Assembly (NCBI GenBank): GCA_002509745.1
Contig: DAWK01000121.1
Span: forward strand, 181-25,991
Reading direction: 5' to 3'
Source: Methanobacteriaceae archaeon UBA349
Lineage (GTDB): Archaea > Methanobacteriota > Methanobacteria > Methanobacteriales > Methanobacteriaceae
Length of the DNA: 25,811 nt
Below the pieces are notes generated by a model. The model had not been told where the DNA came from. It saw only the letters and a list, made by a program, of their open reading frames with translations, and ran no database searches. This document shows, piece after piece, positions 8,517 to 17,004 of this stretch; position 1 is the first letter of the stretch, and the number at the start of each line of letters is the position of its first letter. Position numbers and translations under genes: made by a program.

Positions 8517-9458
8517 ATTAGTTATAATGTAGAAATTATCAGTCCTAAACAGAAAGATGAGCTTTTAGCTGAACTGAATTTTAATTACACTTTTGAACGA
8601 AAAGCAAATATCCATGGAGCATGTATTAAGCTTCTAACGGATAATTCTGATTTTAAAGAAGAATGGGAAGATAATTTCAAGTTTATGAATGAGGATATTA
8701 GGCCGCATGCTAAAATTATTTCGGTGGATAATGGTGGAGATTTAAAGGTTAGATATGAACCCCAGGCTCATATTTGTATTATTGAAAACTGTGATTATTA
8801 TGGTTGGATAAAAAGTATTGCCTTAGCTGCTGTTTCTGACTTTTTTGAAGAATATAATTCTGAAAATCGCATATATTCACTCCACGCTTCCGCTGTAGAT
8901 TTTGGAGGGCATGCAATAGGTATTATGGGCCCACCGGGGACTGGAAAAACCACATTAACTTATGGGATGCTAACTGAACGACATTTTAATTATATATCTG
9001 ATGACTGGTTTTTTACACGTATTTTTAAAAATGACACGGTTATTTACTCATCAGAAAAGAATTCTTATATTCGGGATGATATTGCTGATGTTTGGCCAGA
9101 GTTTTCAGATACTATAAATCGTGTTAAACTTGATAATCGCCAAAGGGGCCTGGCAGATGTAAAAAATCTTTTTCAGGGAAGAGTTCGTGAATCTTCAACA
9201 TTACATTCCATGATACTACTGGAGAGAGATTTAAACAAAAGCCCTTTTAGAAAATTAAATGTTTCTGATGCGCTAGATTACATGAAAAGCACTGACTTTT
9301 GTAATCCTCACTAATTAATTAGGAATGAAAGAAAATTTAATCTTCGAATGAATTTATTCAAGGATATCTTTTCAAAAATGGATGTCTACATGTTAAATAC
9401 AATTGAATCCCCTCAAGAGAGTTTAAATAGGATAATGAGTTCAATTTCAGAGGTTTAA
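8517..9458 (+). pseudogene. HprK/PEP-carboxykinase-like P-loop protein, no canonical start and an in-frame stop
   Basis: The frame encodes a P-loop protein of the HPr-kinase-like group. LHASAVDFGG precedes Walker A GPPGTGKTT (about 138-146), and ISDDWFF follows (160-166). The first ATG, at 8685, is too late: 56 further codons upstream in frame read as normal protein, back to ATT at 8517 just after GGGGGAG (8506-8512). No ATG, GTG or TTG exists between there and the in-frame stop at 8463. At 9312-9314 a TAA interrupts the frame after CNPH. The same frame then continues for 47 well-formed codons (RMNLFKDIFSKMDVYMLNTI) to TAA at 9456. It is most simply a decaying gene or two sequence errors; read-through is less likely. 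The substrate is unknown. Confidence 0.72.
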
Positions 9459-9525
9459 TCTGCAATAATCTTGTTATATTGAATAAACACTAATTTAGAT
9501 ATTTTAATGCCAAAAGGTGGTAATA

Positions 9526-10092
9526 ATGGTTATTTCTCAAGATGTACGAGCTTTTTTAGCTGTTGATATAGATGAAAGTTTAATTGATAGAATTGTGGAA
9601 ATTCAAGAGATTTTTAAACATATAAATGCCCCAGTTAAATTTGTAGAACCTGAAAATCTTCATTTCACCCTAAAGTTTTTTGGAGATGTAAATGAAGAAA
9701 AAATAGAAGAAGTTAAGGATATAATTGTCAAAAGGGTAGAAAATTTTTCACCTTTTGAGATTTTGATTAATGGAGTTGGTGTTTTTCCTAGTTTAAGATA
9801 TATACGAGTTTTATGGTTAGGTGCAGAAAATTTTGATTCATTTTCAAAATTGCAAATGGATCTAGATCAAGAATTTGTTAAAATAGGCTTTGAAAAGGAA
9901 AGAAACTATGTTCCCCATCTTACTATTGGTAGATTAAAAGGTTCTGGAAATAAAGATGCTTTAGTTAAAAAAATCGAGGAACTAAATGATATTGGTGTGG
10001 GAAAAACCACAATAGATAAATTTATTCTTAAAAAGAGTGAACTTACTCCTGATGGGCCAATTTATACAGATTTAAAGGTATTTAATCTTTAA
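9526..10092 (+). CDS. thpR: RNA 2',3'-cyclic phosphodiesterase (2'-5' RNA ligase family)
   Basis: A 2H phosphoesterase that opens 2',3'-cyclic phosphates on RNA ends and can ligate tRNA halves through 2'-5' bonds in vitro. The 188-residue length is standard. The two catalytic HxT motifs are HFTL (His46, Thr48) and HLTI (His131, Thr133), each in the expected half of the bilobed fold, and RAFLAVDID is the typical first strand. The frame opens at GTG 9517, but AGGTGG (9515-9520) lies 5 bases before the ATG at 9526, so that start is preferred. It sits 237 bases ahead of the CCA-adding enzyme gene, in keeping with a role in tRNA end processing. Confidence 0.92.
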   Translation: MVISQDVRAFLAVDIDESLIDRIVEIQEIFKHINAPVKFVEPENLHFTLKFFGDVNEEKIEEVKDIIVKRVENFSPFEILINGVGVFPSLRYIRVLWLGAENFDSFSKLQMDLDQEFVKIGFEKERNYVPHLTIGRLKGSGNKDALVKKIEELNDIGVGKTTIDKFILKKSELTPDGPIYTDLKVFNL

Positions 10093-10246
10093 ATGTTTTT
10101 CAAACTTCAAAATCTTTTTTTCGTTATTATTAGATTTAATTTTACTTAATAAATTCTATTTAATATTTTAACAAGAATCTAAGAATTATTTATTAGGATT
10201 AATCATCTAATAAATTATAATTAAAAATAATATGTGGATAGGAATA

Positions 10247-10258
10247 GGTTATATATTA
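10247..10258 (+). promoter_or_regulatory. Possible TATA box upstream of cca
   Basis: TTATATATTAAA lies about 78 bases before the cca ATG. A second box, GATATATAAA at 10295-10304, is closer but would place the transcript start on top of the AGGAG ribosome site (10318-10322). I therefore favour the distal one, weakly. Confidence 0.3.
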
Positions 10259-10329
10259 AATTAATAATTTATTAAAAACCAATTTTACTTAATTGATATA
10301 TAAACGTTAATATAATTAGGAGAATATGA

Positions 10330-11736
10330 ATGGATTTTGATGCTCTTTTAAATGAAATAAAACCCAATAAAATTGAAAAACAAAAAGTAGAATCACTAGC
10401 TGACTCTATGATTAATTTTATTAATAATTTGGCCCAGGAAAAGGGGATTCATACTGAAGCAATTTTAGTTGGTTCAGTTGCTAAAAATACATGGCTTTCT
10501 GGTAATGCAGACATTGATATTTTCCTACATTTTCCTCTGGAAACTCCACTGGCTGATTTAAAAGAGCAAGGACTATATTTGGGTCATGAATGTATAAAAA
10601 AAATGTTTGGTGAATCAGAAGAGCGTTATGCTTCTCATCCTTATGTCACGGGATATATTAATGGATACAGTGTAGATTTTGTTCCATGTTACCTCATTGA
10701 GGATGCAGAACAACTAAAATCAGCTGTGGACCGTACTATTTTACATACTCATTACATTAAAGAGAATTTAAAAGAAAACCAGATTGGTGATGTTTTAATC
10801 CTTAAAAAATTCATGGAAGGTATTGAAACATATGGTTCGGAATTCAAGGTAGGTGGGTTTGCAGGATATCTATGTGAATTGTTGATCTTGGAGTATGGGA
10901 CTTTTAATAAGGTTTTAAGAGCAGCTGCATCCCAATGGAAAAAAGGACTCATAATTGACCTTGAAAATTTTGGTACTGGTGGTATTTTCACAGATTCTTT
11001 AATTGTTGTGGATCCTACAGATAAAAAACGAAATGTGGCGGCGGCATTAACTACTCAGAAAATGGCTGAATTCATGGTGGCCGCACGGAATTTTTTAAAA
11101 TGCTCCACTAAAGATACTACTCATAATACTACTAATAATCTGGAATACTTCCGGTCTGTTACTTACTGTAATGATTTAGACTCAATAAAAGAAGAATTTG
11201 CAGATAATGGAACAAAAACATTCTTAATCCATTTCAATCCCCCGGAAATACCTTCGGATGCAATTTATCCTCAATTAAAAAAGACTGAAATGTCATTAAG
11301 CTCAAAACTTGAATTAGAAGGATTCAAGGTATTTAAAAGTTCCTACTGGACCAATGAATCTAATATCGCACTTATAATACTGGAATTTGGAGTATGGGAA
11401 CTTCCAAATTATAAAATTCACGAAGGGCCACTGGTATGGGATGAACTCCATCAAGAACGATTTTTAGATAAATACTCTTATGGGGCCTGGGTGGAAAATG
11501 ATCGTTGGAAGGTTCAGGTTCCCCAAAAAAATAATAACGCAGAAAAAATGATAGAATTTTTCTTAAAACCAGAAAATATTCATCATCTAAAGATAGGTAA
11601 ACACCTTAAAGATGAAATTTTAAAAAACAATGTGATTATGGATATTAATGAATTTTTATCATCTGAAAATGTTCCTAAGGAATTATTAGAGTTTCTAGAT
11701 GATTTTCTGAACCCTGGAAAAAATTTGTGGAGATAA
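10330..11736 (+). CDS. cca: CCA tRNA nucleotidyltransferase, archaeal class I
   Basis: It adds or repairs the 3'-terminal CCA of tRNAs without a nucleic-acid template. The 468 residues match archaeal class I enzymes. The nucleotidyltransferase head shows ILVGSVAKNTW (45-55, Gly48-Ser49) and DIDIF with catalytic Asp61 and Asp63. The third carboxylate is Asp116 in YSVDFVPC. The central and tail domains follow, with KVGGFAGYLCELL and a late YSYGAWVENDRWKVQVP. AGGAG (10318-10322) lies 7 bases before the ATG at 10330. An ATG at 10325 in another frame stops after four codons and is not the start. It converges with priS. Confidence 0.95.
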   Translation: MDFDALLNEIKPNKIEKQKVESLADSMINFINNLAQEKGIHTEAILVGSVAKNTWLSGNADIDIFLHFPLETPLADLKEQGLYLGHECIKKMFGESEERYASHPYVTGYINGYSVDFVPCYLIEDAEQLKSAVDRTILHTHYIKENLKENQIGDVLILKKFMEGIETYGSEFKVGGFAGYLCELLILEYGTFNKVLRAAASQWKKGLIIDLENFGTGGIFTDSLIVVDPTDKKRNVAAALTTQKMAEFMVAARNFLKCSTKDTTHNTTNNLEYFRSVTYCNDLDSIKEEFADNGTKTFLIHFNPPEIPSDAIYPQLKKTEMSLSSKLELEGFKVFKSSYWTNESNIALIILEFGVWELPNYKIHEGPLVWDELHQERFLDKYSYGAWVENDRWKVQVPQKNNNAEKMIEFFLKPENIHHLKIGKHLKDEILKNNVIMDINEFLSSENVPKELLEFLDDFLNPGKNLWR

Positions 11737-11835
11737 TAATTATTTTATTTTAGATATTTAAGTGACTAATTACTAATTATTTTTTAATTATTATTTTTTT
11801 AATTAGTTAGGGGGTTCTTTTTTAATTATATTTGA
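11737..11835 (+). terminator. Multi-T-tract terminator region after cca
   Basis: Three T runs (11780-11785, 11793-11800 and 11818-11823) follow the cca stop, two of them within repeated TAATTA stretches. CTAATTA and TAATTAG segments could pair loosely. Repeated U-tracts of this kind are the common euryarchaeal terminator. The minus strand here is A-rich, so termination of priS is less clear. Confidence 0.45.
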
Positions 11836-12825
11836 TCAGTATCCTTTTCTTTCACTAACAAATTTAGGGACGGCTTTTTTTAATGGATCAAATGTTTCTA
11901 TATTCTTTACTTCCATACAGCGCATACTTACCTTAGAATGGAGGGAAGTGGGCATTCTCAAAATTCTTTTAAGATCTATACTCACTTTAGCATCAACCAG
12001 ACCCATATTAAGTTTTGATATTCCTTCAACCAGATTTCTATATCTTATTGGTCCGATTTTATTTTTGAATAGTCCCCATTCATCCTTTTGAACCATTTCA
12101 CGATACTTTAAAACATCTTTCATTAACTTAGGGTTAACTTCTTCCATTTTCTCAGTTCCATTCAAGTGTAGAATGGCATATTTAATCCTTTTAGTGAAAA
12201 CAGCAGGATATCCTAGGGGTATGGAGAAATGTTCCAATTCATAAGGCTTTTGTCCAGATTCATCTTCCATAAAATACTTATTTTTAGGAGGCTCAGCACC
12301 AACTACATATTTAAGAACCTGAGAACGCCCTTCACTATCTAATCCCATGGCTGTTTCATCCAGTATTCTGATGTGGTAGCCCCTTCCAGAATAAATTACA
12401 TGTATGTTTTTTAGCCCCAAATCTTGCTTTAATGTATCTATAAGTCCAGCAACTATCTGTCTAGCTTCATCCAGACAAATTTCACAAACGCTATCACAGC
12501 CACAAGATCTAACTGGAACATCTTTCGCATCAACGTCAAAAACCAGCTCAGATTTCAACCATTCTCCTCTTTTGCGAGGCTTATTATAAAAAGCCACAGA
12601 ACAATATGCTGCAAAAGGAGATCGATACCTCATGAACCTTTTTAACATATCTGGTGTTTTAAAAACCCTATATCTATCATTAGGACCCCTTCCTAAATGA
12701 TCAAAACCAAATTCTCTTTTACTCAGGTCTTTTCTTATAAAATCCGGTAGATCATTAACATTCCATTCGTCCCGGTAATATCGGCGTCTCTCTTCTAATG
12801 TTGATGGTTCAAATATATGCGTCAC
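11836..12825 (-). CDS. priS: DNA primase small (catalytic) subunit
   Basis: The catalytic subunit of archaeal/eukaryotic primase makes primers at replication forks together with PriL. The 329 residues show ERRRYYRDEWN near the start, VFDVDA with metal-binding Asp97 and Asp99, a zinc knuckle (Cys108, Cys110, Cys114, Cys117), SGRGYH (146-151), and VSIDLKRILRMPTSLHSK with the third acidic residue Asp284. The start is unclear. GTG at 12825 overlaps the AGGTGA that looks like the ribosome site, so either the GTG is leaderless or a codon just downstream (ATA, MIFEP-like) is used. priL lies 179 bases upstream on the same strand. Confidence 0.93.
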   Translation of the reverse strand: MTHIFEPSTLEERRRYYRDEWNVNDLPDFIRKDLSKREFGFDHLGRGPNDRYRVFKTPDMLKRFMRYRSPFAAYCSVAFYNKPRKRGEWLKSELVFDVDAKDVPVRSCGCDSVCEICLDEARQIVAGLIDTLKQDLGLKNIHVIYSGRGYHIRILDETAMGLDSEGRSQVLKYVVGAEPPKNKYFMEDESGQKPYELEHFSIPLGYPAVFTKRIKYAILHLNGTEKMEEVNPKLMKDVLKYREMVQKDEWGLFKNKIGPIRYRNLVEGISKLNMGLVDAKVSIDLKRILRMPTSLHSKVSMRCMEVKNIETFDPLKKAVPKFVSERKGY

Positions 12826-13004
12826 CTTATAATTATCTTGATAATTCGTTAAAATATGGATTAATGATATATGGGATTTAAATTATCTTCATATTAGTAT
12901 TAAGTATCTCATTTTCAATATCTAATTTATATCAATATTCGAAGATTTTAAAATTTTCATTTCAATTATAATTATTTTCAATCATAATTTTAAAAATTAT
13001 TCAA

Positions 13005-14366
13005 TCAATCTTTATCTGAATCAGATTCTGAGGATTTAGAAGGAGTTTTATCTCCGGAATTTCGGAGTTCCCATCTTTTTCTATTGTAATAAGAGAGAGG
13101 ATTTCCGATTTTTTTACAAGTGGCATCAGGTTTACATAATGAAGATAAATGAATTTTGATTTTATCGCAACTCATAGGAGTGTACCACTTACTTTCGCCT
13201 TCATGCTTTAATTCAGGGTCTTTATTAACTCCAAAACCAAGTTTGGCGATAACATTCAATTTTTCTTGAGGATCGTCATCAAATAATGGCGGGTTACAGT
13301 TATCTGCGGCCTCAAATATTAATGGGATTATTTCATTTATAGTAATTTGGAGATCTGGATCAATATCTGAAATCTTACTTGTTCCTTCATTTCTAAAAAC
13401 AGAAGGGTATAATCTAGCATAAGATAAAAAAGATGTTAATAATAATACGATAGCATCGTTCCGGTTTCCAGACCCTACGCCTTCGATAGTTTTTTGTATA
13501 CATGGGGGAAAAGCATCAGGTTGTAATTGAGTGGCCTTAATGTCTCCTCCAAAGCCACCAGAACCTCCAGACCCAGGAAAATACGATAATTCTTTGATTT
13601 TTTCAGATATTTGTTCCCCAATTTCGAGTAATGTGGGATGTGCTTCAATTTTAGGGGCCATTTCATGAACTTTCTGGAGATAATTTTCTGTTTTTTGCAT
13701 TATCATGCGGCTTATAATCATTTCTTTGATTTTCTCACCAATTAATAAGTCATACATCTTCTCTGGTACTCTACCTTCAATTTTATCCTCAAATCTAATT
13801 AAAAAATCTTCTTTTTCTAATACAACGTCCCCTTGATCCAGGATCATGTCAGTCAAATTAATTTTTTTGGATCCTAAAAGTTGACTCATAGAAGTCCATT
13901 TAATGTTATCTTGAGTTATCATCTGATTTAGAAGATTGTTTACCACTTCTTTTCGCTCTATTGGGGCCAGTTTTTCAAGGCGATCTTCTACCAGTTTTCC
14001 CTGCGATTCAACTAATAATCTACCTTCTCTCGATTTGGGATTGAATTTAATGCCTATGGCCTGTGCCATTGTATAAATTGATATAACATCAAATTTTGCT
14101 ATTTTTGGATTAATTAAGAATGCATAATCGTTATGGTTGTACTTTTTATCATTTTTTCTACGTAGATACCATTCTACTCTCTTTAATGCTAAATCAGCGT
14201 AGTTTTTAGGAATATATGAATCATCAGAAATGTTCTGTGATTTACTATCCCTTACTAATTGTAAAAGTTCGGGATTAACCTCAAATATTCCTTCAATAGA
14301 ACCCTTTTCTCTAACTATATCTTCACCTTCGCTGGAGAAAGGATTTAGATATGATATTAAAACCAT
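13005..14366 (-). CDS. priL: DNA primase large subunit, iron-sulfur protein
   Basis: PriL binds PriS and controls primer initiation and length through its C-terminal 4Fe-4S domain. From the ATG at 14366 the protein has 453 residues. The C-terminal domain has cysteines at 289 (FPPC), 400 (PMSC), 411 (LC) and 417 (TC), followed by KKIGNPLSYY, the family signature; Cys357 (DNC) is an extra one. A glycine-rich SGGSGGFGG linker near 276-284 joins the two domains, and the tail is Ser/Asp rich. The frame stays open to 14456, but the extra 30 residues are hydrophobic and unlike PriL, so MVLISYLNPF is taken as the start. No clear ribosome site precedes it, so leaderless initiation is possible. Confidence 0.9.
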   Translation of the reverse strand: MVLISYLNPFSSEGEDIVREKGSIEGIFEVNPELLQLVRDSKSQNISDDSYIPKNYADLALKRVEWYLRRKNDKKYNHNDYAFLINPKIAKFDVISIYTMAQAIGIKFNPKSREGRLLVESQGKLVEDRLEKLAPIERKEVVNNLLNQMITQDNIKWTSMSQLLGSKKINLTDMILDQGDVVLEKEDFLIRFEDKIEGRVPEKMYDLLIGEKIKEMIISRMIMQKTENYLQKVHEMAPKIEAHPTLLEIGEQISEKIKELSYFPGSGGSGGFGGDIKATQLQPDAFPPCIQKTIEGVGSGNRNDAIVLLLTSFLSYARLYPSVFRNEGTSKISDIDPDLQITINEIIPLIFEAADNCNPPLFDDDPQEKLNVIAKLGFGVNKDPELKHEGESKWYTPMSCDKIKIHLSSLCKPDATCKKIGNPLSYYNRKRWELRNSGDKTPSKSSESDSDKD

Positions 14367-14574
14367 AATTTCTATTAGTTGAACTATAGATAAAAAATTA
14401 CCCATATAAATTAATAAAATATGGATAAAATATTTAAATTTAATAATTCTTTTCATGGATTAAAACTCATATTTTTGTTTTATGATTCTTTTTTATACAA
14501 AAAACAAATATTTATCATGTATTATTTGCATTAGGTTCTTTTAATTATTTCATTCGATGATTTATAAGTTTATG

Positions 14575-14590
14575 AAGTATTTTAATACTT
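14575..14590. repeat. 16-base palindrome in the priL-metG spacer
   Basis: AAGTATT and AATACTT are exact reverse complements around TT. It could be a dimeric regulator site or a small hairpin. Palindromes of this size occur by chance at low frequency in AT-rich DNA. Confidence 0.4.
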
Positions 14591-14880
14591 AAGACTTGAA
14601 ATTGCTTCTTTTTTAATCAACTGCATCAGATTTATATAGTAAAATAACTTAAAATAGGATAAATATTTCTAAAATAATTCTGGTATCTTATTAAGAATAA
14701 TATTTATAAATTTGAATAGTATAACCTCATTTTTATTTGGCCTTTAAAGTCAATTTATTGGTTATATTTATCTTATATTTGATTTAAGACATTTATTTGC
14801 GATATGTTTATTGGGATATTTAATATCCTTTTAATTAAATTTTACATTAATGACCGAGAAAGATGATAGAAATATAATTG

Positions 14881-14890
14881 ATTATAAAAT
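14881..14890 (+). promoter_or_regulatory. TATA box of metG
   Basis: ATTATAAAAT centred near 14885 lies 53 bases before the metG ATG. It predicts a transcript start near 14910 and a leader of about 28 bases that contains the AGGAGG ribosome site (14926-14931). Confidence 0.45.
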
Positions 14891-14937
14891 TAATAAAATA
14901 CTAATTATCAAGCTTATTGGGCTTTAGGAGGAATAAT

Positions 14938-17004
14938 ATGGGTAAAATATTTATAACCAGTGCACTTCCCTATGCTAATGGACCTACTCATTTAGGCCAT
15001 TTAAGGTCGACTTATATTCCTGCAGATATTTATGCACGTTTTAACAGAATGAAGGGACATGATGTGCTTTTTGTTTGTGCTACTGATGAACATGGTACTC
15101 CCATCGCGGTAAAAGCTGAAAAAGAAGGTAAAAAACCTTTAGAAATAGCCACCAGATACCATGAAATGATCAAGGAAGATTTATTATCTTGTAATATTTC
15201 TTTAGATAATTTTTCAAGGACTACTGATCCACTTCACTACGAACTTTCCCAAAACTTCTTTTTAAACCTTTATAATAAAGGTTTTATTTACGAAAAAGAA
15301 ATTAAACAACCTTATTGTGGGGAATGTGCTAGGTTTTTACCTGATAGGTATGTAGAAGGAATTTGTCCAGATTGTGGGAGTGAAGGGGCCCGTGGAGATC
15401 ACTGTGAAGCATGTGGTCGGCACCTGGAGCCTACTCAACTTCTGGAACCGCAGTGCTTAATATGCAGCAGTAAACCTGAAATTAGGGAGTCAAAACATTA
15501 CTTTTTTAAATTAAGTCATTTTCAGGATGATGTTCAGAATTGGATAACCAATAATAATGATTTACCTCCAAATGTAAAAAATTATGCTCTCCAATGGGTA
15601 AAAGAAGGATTGAAAGATTGGATTCTCACTCGAGACATGGAATGGGGAGTTCCAGTTCCTTTAGAAGGTGCTGAGGGTAAAATTATTTACGTATGGGGTG
15701 AAGCATTCTTAGGTTATCTCTCATCCGCAAAACAATGGTCTAAAAAGATAAATAAAGATTGGATTGAATACTGGGATGAAAATGCGGTTCATTTCATTGG
15801 AAAAGACATAATTTACCATCATTCCATATTCTGGCCAGCACTTTTAATGGCCCGTGAATGTACTTTACCAAAAAACATTATTGCTGGCGAATATTTATCA
15901 CTGGAAGGCCAAAAAATGTCTACCAGTAAAAATTGGGTTATATGGACCTCTGATTTCTTGAAAGACTTTGATGCTGATATTTTAAGGTATTATTTAACTA
16001 TTAATGCTCCCTTAAACAAGGACACTGACTTTTCATGGGATGATTTCCAGAGGAGAATAAATGACGAACTGGCCGATGTTTTAGGTAATTTCCTGCACCG
16101 TACATTTTCGTTTACTAAACGATTTTTCCAGAATGTTATCCCTGAAACAGAATCGTTCGTGGAAGAAGATTTGGAATTTGAAGAATTAATTAAAAATGCT
16201 CCGGGGAAAATTGGAGGTTTAATATCTCAATTTAAGTTTAGAGAAGGTTTAGTCGGGATTATTAAAATGGCAAAGGCCGGAAATAAATACTTTAATGACC
16301 AGGAACCTTGGAAAACAGTAAAATCCAATCCTGAAAAGGCAGCGAATTGTATCTATCTTTGTAATCAAATGTCGAAAACATTAGGAATTCTTCTAAGGCC
16401 TTATATGCCTACTAAATCTTCAGAAATTCTGCAAATATTAAATATTGATGAAGAAATTGTTAATATTGAAAAATGGGATGATGCCGGGATATTTTTAGAT
16501 TCTGGACATGAAATTAATAAAGCTAAACCTCTTTTTGCTAAGATAGATGATGATTTCATTGAAAAACAAAAGGAAGATCTTTATAAAAATTTAGGCACTG
16601 ATAATAAAGACGTTGAAAGTTCAGAAAAAGTTAAATCTAATACTAACTCTGATAATTCAAATAAAACAGTGGAGACAGATAAAATGGGACAAATAATCAA
16701 CATCGACGATTTTGCTAAATTAGACTTAAGAATTGGTCAAGTAACCAGTGCAGAAGCAGTGGAAGGTTCAAAAAATTTATTAAAACTTAAAGTTGATATT
16801 AAAGATAAAGAATTACAAGTGGTTGCTGGTGTGGCCAAAAAATATTCACCTGAAGAAATTTTAAACCATAAAGTTGTAATATTAGTCAATTTAGAACCAG
16901 CAAAACTCTTTGGAATTAAGTCTGAAGGAATGATACTGGCTACTGGTGACAGTTCCAGCCTTTTAACTTCTCAAAATGCAGCCGTTGGTGAAAGAATAAA
17001 ATGA
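14938..17004 (+). CDS. metG: Methionyl-tRNA synthetase
   Basis: It charges tRNA-Met for initiation and elongation. From the ATG at 14938 (AGGAGG 6 bases upstream; the TTG at 14917 is not needed) there are 688 residues. The class I motifs are HLGH (18-21) and KMSTS (326-330). Two zinc knuckles are visible: Cys127, 130, 143, 146 and Cys156, 159, 173, 176. The anticodon-binding helical domain is followed by a low-complexity Ser/Asn/Lys/Glu linker (about 551-580) and an EMAPII-like tRNA-binding domain starting near [12 protein letters not shown]. Its last four bases overlap the DUF530 gene (ATGA), so translation of the two is coupled. An internal ATG heads the tRNA-binding domain. Confidence 0.97.
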   Translation: MGKIFITSALPYANGPTHLGHLRSTYIPADIYARFNRMKGHDVLFVCATDEHGTPIAVKAEKEGKKPLEIATRYHEMIKEDLLSCNISLDNFSRTTDPLHYELSQNFFLNLYNKGFIYEKEIKQPYCGECARFLPDRYVEGICPDCGSEGARGDHCEACGRHLEPTQLLEPQCLICSSKPEIRESKHYFFKLSHFQDDVQNWITNNNDLPPNVKNYALQWVKEGLKDWILTRDMEWGVPVPLEGAEGKIIYVWGEAFLGYLSSAKQWSKKINKDWIEYWDENAVHFIGKDIIYHHSIFWPALLMARECTLPKNIIAGEYLSLEGQKMSTSKNWVIWTSDFLKDFDADILRYYLTINAPLNKDTDFSWDDFQRRINDELADVLGNFLHRTFSFTKRFFQNVIPETESFVEEDLEFEELIKNAPGKIGGLISQFKFREGLVGIIKMAKAGNKYFNDQEPWKTVKSNPEKAANCIYLCNQMSKTLGILLRPYMPTKSSEILQILNIDEEIVNIEKWDDAGIFLDSGHEINKAKPLFAKIDDDFIEKQKEDLYKNLGTDNKDVESSEKVKSNTNSDNSNKTVETDKMGQIINIDDFAKLDLRIGQVTSAEAVEGSKNLLKLKVDIKDKELQVVAGVAKKYSPEEILNHKVVILVNLEPAKLFGIKSEGMILATGDSSSLLTSQNAAVGERIK

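Larger units (their letters stand above)
14367..14937. other. Long AT-rich divergent spacer between priL and metG
   Basis: These 571 bases hold no convincing gene or tRNA. They must carry the priL promoter (minus strand) and the metG promoter (plus strand, 14881-14890). A perfect inverted repeat, AAGTATT-TT-AATACTT, lies at 14575-14590. I see no tandem repeats or origin-type repeats. A small RNA cannot be excluded by reading alone. Confidence 0.5.

Noticed and set aside
8685..9314. A complete 209-residue HprK-like gene from the ATG at 8685
   Set aside because: In-frame sequence continues coherently 56 codons upstream and 47 codons past the TAA, so this is only the middle of a longer gene.
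9312..9314. Pyrrolysine-type recoding at the internal stop of the HprK-like gene
   Set aside because: The codon is TAA, not TAG, and Methanobacteriales are not known to use pyrrolysine.
14367..14456. N-terminal extension of PriL from the ATG at 14456
   Set aside because: The 30 extra residues are hydrophobic and AT-driven, unlike the PriL N-terminus, and overlap the likely promoter. MVLISYLNPF at 14366 is a better start.
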